Below are positions 7,472-13,269 of a DNA stretch of 28,088 bases, in pieces. The notes under the pieces were generated by a model. That model saw only the letters and a list, made by a program, of their open reading frames with translations. It was not told where the DNA came from and searched no databases. The position numbers and the translations under genes were made by a program. Source of the DNA: Oscillospiraceae bacterium (lineage in GTDB: Bacteria > Bacillota > Clostridia > Oscillospirales > Ruminococcaceae). The stretch covers positions 1 to 28,088 of the forward strand of contig CAAGJO010000033.1 of NCBI GenBank assembly GCA_900770285.1. Direction: 5' to 3'. Position 1 is the first letter of the stretch. Each line of letters starts with the position of its first letter.

Positions 7472-8686
7472 ATGACAAAATATGTTGTTTTGCTTTGTGA
7501 CGGAATGGCAGACTATCCTGTTGAAGAACTTGGCAACAAGACTCCTATGGGAGCATCAGTTACACCAAATATGGATAAGCTTGCAAAAAAATCAAGACTT
7601 GGCCTTGTAAAAAGTGTTGCCGACGGCTTAAAACCGGGTTCAGATGTTGCAAACCTTTCAATTCTGGGCTATAATCCAAGCATTTACTATTCAGGCAGAT
7701 CTCCATTGGAAGCCGGCTCAATCGGCATAGATATGAAGCCAACAGATGTTTCATTCAGATGCAATCTTGTAACACTTTCCGACGAGCCTGATTATGCAGA
7801 TAAAACAATTATTGACTACTGTGCTGATGACATTTCCACCGAAGAAGCAAAAATTCTTGTGGATTATCTTGCAGAACATTTCAACAATGAAGAATTTCAG
7901 CTTTATTCAGGAGTCAGCTACCGTCATTGTCTTATCTGGAACAATGGTACTCTTGACGTAGGAACACTGACGCCGCCTCATGATATTACAGGCAAACCAA
8001 TAAAAAAATATATTCCTAGTCATCCTAATGCCAGAAAGCTTTATGATATGATGGTTAAAAGCTATGATTTACTTAAAGATCATCCTGTTAACAAAGCTCG
8101 TATCGCAAATGGCAGACGTCCTGCAAATTCCATGTGGCTATGGGGTGAAGGCGTAAGAAAATCTCTTACTCCATTTGAAGAAAAATACAATGGTCTTAAA
8201 GGTTCAATGATTTCAGCAGTTGATCTGCTCAAAGGTATTGGCGTTTTCACAGGCATGAACGTTGTTGACGTTGAAGATGCTACAGGATATATTGATACAA
8301 ATTTTGGCGGCAAGGCTCAGGCTTGTATAAAAGAACTTGAAAATGGCCAAGATTTTGTATATATCCATGTTGAAGCTCCTGACGAATGCGGTCACAGACA
8401 TGAAATTGAAAACAAAAAGAGAGCTATTGAACTTATTGACGAAAAGATCCTGGGACCTGTTCTTGAGGCACTGGAACAGTATGATGACTATAAAATTCTT
8501 ATTTGTCCTGACCATGCAACTCCTTTGTCACTCAGAACACATACTAACGATCCTATCCCGTATATGATCTATCATAAGCAGGATGAGGTTGAGGGGCAGC
8601 CTGAATTTACCGAAGAAACAGCAAAAGCAACAGGCGTATTTGTTCCCGAAGGTCATACTTTGATAAACCAATTCTTTAGTTTATAA
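7472..8686 (+). CDS. ApgM-type phosphoglycerate mutase-like protein, proposed homoserine kinase
   Basis: Member of the alkaline-phosphatase-like, metal-dependent phosphoglycerate mutase (archaeal ApgM) family. Seen: the metal-site start LLCDGMAD (Asp10), GSDVANLSILGYNP with Ser57 at the position of the catalytic serine of independent mutases, HVEAPDECGHR (metal ligands) near 300, and CPDHATP near 347. The length of 404 residues fits. From family knowledge, one subgroup (TIGR02535) is proposed to be a homoserine kinase replacing ThrB, because its genes cluster with threonine genes; this copy lies head-to-head with aspartate kinase. So a role making O-phosphohomoserine is more likely than glycolysis, though mutase activity cannot be excluded from sequence alone. 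The ribosome site (GAAAGAAG) is weak. Rubredoxin follows 26 bases downstream in the same unit. Confidence 0.9.
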   Translation: MTKYVVLLCDGMADYPVEELGNKTPMGASVTPNMDKLAKKSRLGLVKSVADGLKPGSDVANLSILGYNPSIYYSGRSPLEAGSIGIDMKPTDVSFRCNLVTLSDEPDYADKTIIDYCADDISTEEAKILVDYLAEHFNNEEFQLYSGVSYRHCLIWNNGTLDVGTLTPPHDITGKPIKKYIPSHPNARKLYDMMVKSYDLLKDHPVNKARIANGRRPANSMWLWGEGVRKSLTPFEEKYNGLKGSMISAVDLLKGIGVFTGMNVVDVEDATGYIDTNFGGKAQACIKELENGQDFVYIHVEAPDECGHRHEIENKKRAIELIDEKILGPVLEALEQYDDYKILICPDHATPLSLRTHTNDPIPYMIYHKQDEVEGQPEFTEETAKATGVFVPEGHTLINQFFSL

Positions 8687-8712
8687 TTTATTAGTGAAAG
8701 GAGGAAACCACA

Positions 8713-8871
8713 ATGAAATATATTTGCAATATCTGCGGCTATATTTATGATGAAGCTGCAGGTGATCCAGACAACGGCATAGTTGCCGGTACAAAATGGG
8801 AAGATGTTCCCGATGATTTTGTTTGTCCGGTTTGCGGAGTTGACAAAACAAACTTCTCAGCACAAGACTAA
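8713..8871 (+). CDS. Rubredoxin
   Basis: A 52-residue iron electron carrier. The four cysteine ligands of the single iron are in the two classic knuckles CNICGY (Cys5, Cys8) and CPVCGV (Cys38, Cys41). The conserved YDEAAGDPDNGI loop and a Trp at 29 are present, as in clostridial rubredoxins. It acts in the cytoplasm, typically passing electrons to oxygen- or peroxide-reducing enzymes; no such partner is beside it. The start follows a strong AAAGGAGGAAA site and the gene directly follows the apgM-like gene, so co-transcription is likely. A hairpin terminator follows 9 bases after the stop. Confidence 0.97.
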   Translation: MKYICNICGYIYDEAAGDPDNGIVAGTKWEDVPDDFVCPVCGVDKTNFSAQD

Positions 8872-8880
8872 TCAAAAAAA

Positions 8881-8920
8881 ATGCTGCAAAGACGCACTTG
8901 TTTTTGCAGCATTATTTTTT
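8881..8920 (+). terminator. Terminator between rubredoxin and hydF
   Basis: A 10-bp perfect stem (ATGCTGCAAA at 8881-8890 with TTTGCAGCAT at 8903-8912) is followed by TATTTTTT. It ends only 17 bases before the hydF start codon, which raises the question of how hydF is transcribed. Confidence 0.85.
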
Positions 8921-8937
8921 ACAAAGATGGTGATACT

Positions 8938-10122
8938 ATGAGCTTAAATACAACTCCGTCAGGAGAAAGAATACATATTGCATTTTTCGGCTGCCGAAAT
9001 GCAGGAAAGTCAAGCGTTGTCAATGCTGTTACAAGTCAGCAGCTTGCCGTAGTTTCTGATATTGCAGGAACTACTACCGACCCTGTTTACAAATCCATGG
9101 AACTTTTGCCTTTGGGTCCAGTTATGATAATTGATACTCCGGGTTTTGACGACGTAGGCAAGCTTGGAGAACTAAGAATTGAAAAAACAAAGCAGGTACT
9201 CAACAAAACTGACATTGCAGTGATTATTGTCAATTGTGAAACAGGCATAACACCTGTAGACAGTCAGCTTATTGAGTTAGTAAAAGAACGTGAACTGCCA
9301 TATATAATAGCATACAACAAATGCGATTTAATTGAAACACCAAGCGCTGCAAAGGAAAATGAAATATATATCAGTGCAAAAGAAAATCTGCACATTTATG
9401 AACTGAAAGAAAAAATCGGTACTCTTATGAGCAGAGATGAGGAACCCAGACACCTTATTGCAGATATGGTGAAAAAGAACGGTTTTTATGTGCTTGTTGT
9501 CCCTATTGACTCGGCTGCTCCAAAGGGTAGGTTAATTCTTCCTCAGCAGCAGGTTATCCGTGATATACTTGAAGCGGGAGGAATTCCTGTTGTAACACGG
9601 GAAACAGAGCTTGAACAGGTTTTAAAAGACCTGGGCAAAACTCCGGAAATGGTTATAACTGACAGCCAGGCTTTCAGAGTTGTTTCAAAAATTGTGCCGC
9701 AAAGCGTACCTCTCACATCATTTTCTATTCTTATGGCAAGATATAAAGGCTTTTTAAAAACAGCAGTACAAGGTGCAAGAGCAATTGACAAACTTAAAGA
9801 CGGCGACAGAATACTCATATCTGAAGGCTGTACTCATCACCGTCAGTGCGAAGATATCGGCACTGTCAAACTGCCGAAACTTTTGAAAAAATATACAGGA
9901 AAAGATTTTGAACTTGAATTTTCCTCAGGGACAGCTTTCCCGGAAGATTTAGAAAAATACCAGCTTATAATTCACTGCGGAGGCTGTATGCTTAACGAAA
10001 AAGAAATGCAGCATCGCAGAAAAACAGCAGAACGCAAAGGAATTCCATTTACCAATTACGGAACTGCCATCGCATACATGAACGGCATTATTGAAAGAAG
10101 TCTTGAAGTTTTTACATTGTAA
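8938..10122 (+). CDS. hydF: [FeFe]-hydrogenase maturation GTPase HydF
   Basis: HydF is the scaffold on which the two-iron subcluster of [FeFe] hydrogenase is completed before transfer to HydA. Seen: a GTPase domain with Walker A GCRNAGKS (18-25), switch IAGTTTDP, G3 DTPG and G4 NKCD; a dimerisation region; and a C-terminal cluster domain with CTHH (Cys298, His300, His301) and HCGGC (346-350), the three-cysteine signature of the family. The 394 residues are the usual length. An upstream in-frame ATG at 8881 is rejected because it lies in the terminator hairpin; ATG 8938 has a modest GGTGAT ribosome site. No hydE, hydG or hydA is in the window. No clear promoter is visible between the terminator and the start, so expression may depend on read-through. 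Confidence 0.96.
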   Translation: MSLNTTPSGERIHIAFFGCRNAGKSSVVNAVTSQQLAVVSDIAGTTTDPVYKSMELLPLGPVMIIDTPGFDDVGKLGELRIEKTKQVLNKTDIAVIIVNCETGITPVDSQLIELVKERELPYIIAYNKCDLIETPSAAKENEIYISAKENLHIYELKEKIGTLMSRDEEPRHLIADMVKKNGFYVLVVPIDSAAPKGRLILPQQQVIRDILEAGGIPVVTRETELEQVLKDLGKTPEMVITDSQAFRVVSKIVPQSVPLTSFSILMARYKGFLKTAVQGARAIDKLKDGDRILISEGCTHHRQCEDIGTVKLPKLLKKYTGKDFELEFSSGTAFPEDLEKYQLIIHCGGCMLNEKEMQHRRKTAERKGIPFTNYGTAIAYMNGIIERSLEVFTL

Positions 10123-10202
10123 TCATAAAAGTGAAATTAATTTTAAGTGCATTTACATTTTAAAATATTTTTTTGAATATATTTTACTTTTGTGTCAATA
10201 AT

Positions 10203-10228
10203 ATTTTTACACGAGGAGGTGTAAAAAT
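10203..10228 (+). promoter_or_regulatory. Perfect hairpin presenting the ribosome site of the DUF378 gene
   Basis: ATTTTTACAC (10203-10212) and GTGTAAAAAT (10219-10228) form a perfect 10-bp stem. The 6-base loop is GAGGAG, the Shine-Dalgarno core, and the last stem bases are the A and T of the start codon (10227-10229). The layout suggests that folding affects initiation. Confidence 0.65.
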
Positions 10229-10430
10229 GCTCGACAGAATTGCGCTTTTAATTTTAATTATCGGTGGTATAAACTGGGGACTTATGGGCATATTCCAATT
10301 TGATTTAGTTGCCTTCATTTTCGGCGGTACAGCAGCGGTATTCAGCCGGATAATATATGTCCTTGTGGCGATTTCAGCCATTTGGTGTATATCACTGTTT
10401 TTCAGGGAAAACGATATGGTAAAATCATAA
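10227..10430 (+). CDS. DUF378 (YuzA-like) small membrane protein
   Basis: A 67-residue protein with two hydrophobic segments: about 3-22 with the signature LLILIIGGINWGLMGIF, and about 40-58. The GGxNWGLxG motif is typical of DUF378. It is an integral membrane protein of unknown function. The start ATG at 10227 is preceded by GAGGAGGTG, strong and well spaced, so the longer frame beginning at 10173 is not used. The ribosome site is in a hairpin loop. It follows hydF by about 100 AT-rich bases and may have its own weak promoter there. Confidence 0.9.
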   Translation: MLDRIALLILIIGGINWGLMGIFQFDLVAFIFGGTAAVFSRIIYVLVAISAIWCISLFFRENDMVKS

Positions 10431-10436
10431 AGCTGA

Positions 10437-10542
10437 AATTTCCGGCTTAAGGGTAGGAAGTTTATGTTTCAGATATATGCAGATTAGGGTTTGTCCTGTG
10501 TATATTCTAAAATACAGACTTCCTTCCCTTTGGCCGGAAATT
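10437..10542. repeat. Long imperfect inverted repeat between convergent genes
   Basis: Arms 10437-10461 and 10518-10542 match at 22 of 25 positions when one is reversed. The pairing weakens but continues to 10472/10507 (mostly transition differences), leaving a loop of about 34 bases. It begins 7 bases after the DUF378 stop codon and lies before the terminator of the opposite gene. It could be a small palindromic mobile element or a structured RNA; no terminator T run follows on either strand. Confidence 0.6.
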
Positions 10543-10549
10543 ATTATAA

Positions 10550-10580
10550 CAAAAACCCTTCCGAAATATTTCGGAAGGGT
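10550..10580 (-). terminator. Terminator of the MsmX-type ATPase gene
   Basis: A 26-bp perfect palindrome (10555-10580) with arms ACCCTTCCGAAAT; on the minus strand it is followed by TTTTT. It lies 23 bases past the stop codon. Confidence 0.85.
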
Positions 10581-10602
10581 CAAATTATTATCGGTTTATT
10601 TA

Positions 10603-11745
10603 TCAGTTTACAATAGTCTTTTCAGTAGCCTTATCAAAGATATGGATTCTGTTAGGATCAATAGCAACCTTAATCTTATCCTGAGGTCTTGCAGTTGAGC
10701 GAGGTGAAACTCTTGCAGTAAGAGGAATACCTTCACATTCAAGATAAAGATAAGTTTCAGCACCCATCATTTCTGTTACTTCAACGTTAGCATTAATAAC
10801 GCCTGTTGTAGCAGCTGAAAGGAACATATCTTCGTCATGAATACATTCAGGACGAATACCAAGAACAACGTCCTTGCCAACAAATGGCTCAAGAGCAGCT
10901 GCATCAGCTTTAGATTCAGGAACTTCTACAGTGTACTTAACGCCTCTTGTTTCCTTAGTATCTTCAGAACCGAATTCAACAACATACTTGCCGTTAACCT
11001 TAAGGAGCTTAGAATCAATGAAGTTCATCTGAGGTGAACCGATGAATCCTGCAACGAAGAGGTTTACAGGTGTGTTGTAAAGGTTAGCAGGTGTATCAAT
11101 CTGCTGAACAACTCCGTCCTTCATAACAACGATTCTGTCACCCATTGTCATAGCTTCTGTCTGGTCATGGGTTACGTAAATGAATGTTGTACCCAATTTC
11201 TTGTGAATCTTAGAAATCTCTGTTCTCATCTGAGCACGGAGCTTAGCATCGAGGTTTGAAAGCGGTTCGTCAAGAAGGAATACCTGAGGATCACGAACGA
11301 TAGCACGACCCAAAGCAACACGCTGTCTCTGTCCACCGGAAAGAGCCTTTGGCTTTCTTTCAAGAAGATGAGCGATGTCAAGAATTCTTGCAGCTTCTTC
11401 AACCTTTCTTGCGATTTCATCCTTAGGAACTTTTCTGAGCTTAAGACCGAAAGCCATGTTCTCAAATACTGTCATGTGAGGATAAAGAGCATAGTTCTGG
11501 AAAACCATTGCAATATCTCTGTCCTTAGGGGCAATATCGTTAACAAGTCTGTCACCGATATAAAGCTCACCGTCACTGATTTCTTCAAGACCTGCAATCA
11601 TTCTCAATGTTGTGGATTTACCGCATCCTGAAGGTCCTACGAGGATAATAAATTCTTTGTCTTTGATTTCGATATTGAAATCCTTTACGGCAACAACGTT
11701 ACCTGGATATTTTTTGTAGATGTGTCTTAATGATACGCCTGCCAT
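10603..11745 (-). CDS. msmX: Sugar ABC transporter ATPase, MsmX/UgpC type
   Basis: The ATP-hydrolysing subunit for carbohydrate importers. Seen: Walker A GPSGCGKST (37-45), Q-loop VFQNYALYPHM, signature LSGGQRQRVALGRA, Walker B LLDEPLSNLD, H-loop YVTHDQTEAMT, and a C-terminal TOBE/regulatory part (about 240-380) with RPE and FD motifs typical of MalK/MsmX. The 380 residues are full length. No permease or binding protein lies nearby; free-standing MsmX proteins in Firmicutes serve several sugar importers, so this is inferred to be a shared energiser. Start ATG follows AAGGAGGC; the promoter is at 11792-11820 within an inverted-repeat region. Gene symbol given by family resemblance. Confidence 0.93.
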   Translation of the reverse strand: MAGVSLRHIYKKYPGNVVAVKDFNIEIKDKEFIILVGPSGCGKSTTLRMIAGLEEISDGELYIGDRLVNDIAPKDRDIAMVFQNYALYPHMTVFENMAFGLKLRKVPKDEIARKVEEAARILDIAHLLERKPKALSGGQRQRVALGRAIVRDPQVFLLDEPLSNLDAKLRAQMRTEISKIHKKLGTTFIYVTHDQTEAMTMGDRIVVMKDGVVQQIDTPANLYNTPVNLFVAGFIGSPQMNFIDSKLLKVNGKYVVEFGSEDTKETRGVKYTVEVPESKADAAALEPFVGKDVVLGIRPECIHDEDMFLSAATTGVINANVEVTEMMGAETYLYLECEGIPLTARVSPRSTARPQDKIKVAIDPNRIHIFDKATEKTIVN

Positions 11746-11761
11746 TAAAAAAGCCTCCTTG

Positions 11762-11902
11762 TAAATTCCATAAGCAATTAGCTATGTATATATAATACCA
11801 AAAAACAGTTAGTTTTACAAGTGCTTTTTTCACTAAACTTTGCACTTATACTTTATTTACATTGCCTAAAAATAACTAACTGTTTACAATATATGGAATT
11901 TA
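11762..11902. repeat. Nested inverted repeats upstream of the MsmX-type gene
   Basis: Three nested pairs, all exact: TAAATTCCATA (11762-11772) with TATGGAATTTA (11892-11902); AAACAGTTAGTT (11803-11814) with AACTAACTGTTT (11874-11885); AAGTGC (11819-11824) with GCACTT (11842-11847). The 12-bp pair overlaps the promoter. Either a looped operator or a short terminal-repeat element is possible. Confidence 0.55.
11792..11820 (-). promoter_or_regulatory. Promoter of the MsmX-type ATPase gene
   Basis: Minus strand: -35 TTGTAA (11815-11820), 17-bp spacer, -10 TATTAT (11792-11797). The spacer contains one arm of a 12-bp inverted repeat (11803-11814). Confidence 0.65.
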
Positions 11903-11907
11903 ATAAG

Positions 11908-12624
11908 CTAATATGAGCGCAATTGCGCTATTTCAGCATCTGAAAGTTCACGGCACTCTCCCAGTTTCAAACCCTTATCCAGCCTTAAATTTCCCATTGC
12001 AATCCGCTTCAGATACACCACTTTGTTTCCCTGGCTTTGAAACATTCGCTTAATTTGATGATATTTGCCTTCATGAATTTCCAATGTACATAAAAATTCA
12101 TTTTCCTTGTCCGGCATAAGCTTTGCAGGCATACATTTTTCTCCGCCGTCAATCGTGATTCCTTTGGCAAATTCTGAAACAGATAACTTGTCCAAAGGCT
12201 TTTCAAGCTTAACTAAATACGTCTTCGGAACATGACTTTTGGGGGCAAGAATACGGTGTGCAAATTCACCGTCATCGGTAATAAGCACAAAACCTTCAGT
12301 ATCCTTGTCAAGTCTTCCTGCCGGAAACATTCCATCACGCAGCAGTTCTTTGGGCACCAGGCTGAGAACTGTAGGTGATTTTCCGTCACGGGTAGAGCAT
12401 ACTACACCCTGCGGTTTGTTCATCATAATATATATATGCTCTTTATACTGAATAATCCTGCCGTCAGCGGATATAATGTCTTGGTCTGTGTCAATTTTCA
12501 TGTCACTTTTTCTGCACACTTTTCCGTTGACGGTTATTTTCCCATTTTTGCACAGTTGTTTCACCTTGCTTCGTGAAAGATCACTAAGCTGTGAAGATAT
12601 GTATTTATCCAATCTTATAAACAT
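11908..12624 (-). CDS. rsuA: RsuA-family rRNA pseudouridine synthase
   Basis: Converts a specific rRNA uridine to pseudouridine; the RsuA subgroup acts on 16S U516. Seen: an N-terminal S4 RNA-binding domain (1-60, RLDKYISSQLSDLSRSKVK) and a catalytic domain with MNKPQGVVCST at 68-78, the catalytic-Asp motif GRLDKDTEG (Asp106), and the C-terminal HEGKYHQIKRMF motif. At 238 residues it is the expected size. RsuA is favoured over RluB/RluE by size and motifs, but the exact target is not provable here. Start ATG has AAAGGA 9 nt upstream. It follows the DUF4830 gene by only 15 bases, so the two form one unit. Confidence 0.92.
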   Translation of the reverse strand: MFIRLDKYISSQLSDLSRSKVKQLCKNGKITVNGKVCRKSDMKIDTDQDIISADGRIIQYKEHIYIMMNKPQGVVCSTRDGKSPTVLSLVPKELLRDGMFPAGRLDKDTEGFVLITDDGEFAHRILAPKSHVPKTYLVKLEKPLDKLSVSEFAKGITIDGGEKCMPAKLMPDKENEFLCTLEIHEGKYHQIKRMFQSQGNKVVYLKRIAMGNLRLDKGLKLGECRELSDAEIAQLRSY

Positions 12625-12639
12625 GTTTTAAAATCCTTT

Positions 12640-13098
12640 TTATCGTTTAAGCCCCTGCATAAAACCTCCGACTTCCGTTGAGCATACATCGCCGCCAATG
12701 AGTTTTCCGTCGCAAATCAACAGATTGCATTTTATGCATTCCTTATCTTCGTACCCCTTATAATTATACACTGTGTAAGTATAATTTTCAACTGTTTTTC
12801 CCTTGTATTTTTCAAGATTAAATCCCTGCTCTTTTTGCAGCTTGTTGTAATTTGTATAAACCTCGTTGAAATTTTCCGGTATAACAATTACCTTGCATTG
12901 TTCATAACTCTCAGAGACCTTCCAACCTAGGCTGCTCATAAATTCCTGCCGCTGACTTTCGTTAGTCATTTCCGGTTCTCTCTTATTTGACAAACTGCCC
13001 GTAACCGCAAATATTACTGCAATAATTGCTAAAACAATTACAATAATCCCTGCAACAGCAGCTTTGGGCTTTTTGAGCTTTATGGTTTTGATAAACAT
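12640..13098 (-). CDS. DUF4830 membrane-anchored protein
   Basis: A 152-residue protein with a basic N-terminus (KTIKLKKPK), one hydrophobic segment (about 13-34), and an extracellular domain matching DUF4830: a SLGWKVSE motif, IPENFNEVYTNYNKLQKEQG, LEKYKGK, a YTYTVYNY strand and the ending GGDVCSTEVGGFMQGL. Function unknown; clostridial members are small anchored proteins. The ATG at 13098 is chosen because AAAGAGGGAT lies just upstream; a TTG six codons earlier lies on the ribosome site itself. It is first in a unit with rsuA. I found no convincing promoter in the AT-rich upstream bases. Confidence 0.85.
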   Translation of the reverse strand: MFIKTIKLKKPKAAVAGIIVIVLAIIAVIFAVTGSLSNKREPEMTNESQRQEFMSSLGWKVSESYEQCKVIVIPENFNEVYTNYNKLQKEQGFNLEKYKGKTVENYTYTVYNYKGYEDKECIKCNLLICDGKLIGGDVCSTEVGGFMQGLKR

Positions 13099-13199
13099 AT
13101 TTATCCCTCTTTCCAAGACTTTTTGTATATGTATATGTCCATATGCCCCGCCATAGAACGAAAATTTACTTTTCTATAACAGCAAATTGTTAAAATCTA

Positions 13200-13228
13200 T
13201 TGAAAAAACAAAAGATATATGATATACT
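13200..13228 (+). promoter_or_regulatory. Promoter of the YfhO/Nudix unit
   Basis: Plus strand: -35 TTGAAA (13200-13205), 17-bp spacer, -10 TATACT (13223-13228). It rules out the longer YfhO frame that would start at 13219. Confidence 0.65.
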
Positions 13229-13269
13229 TTTATGTATTGACAATAATTTTTAGTAACGAGGTTTATTTT

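Noticed and set aside
8881..8937. Longer hydF start at 8881
   Set aside because: The added codons lie in the terminator hairpin and have no ribosome site; homologues begin close to the GTPase motif.
13219..13269. Longer YfhO start at 13219
   Set aside because: The -10 element of a good promoter (13223-13228) falls within it, and the ribosome site is before 13270.
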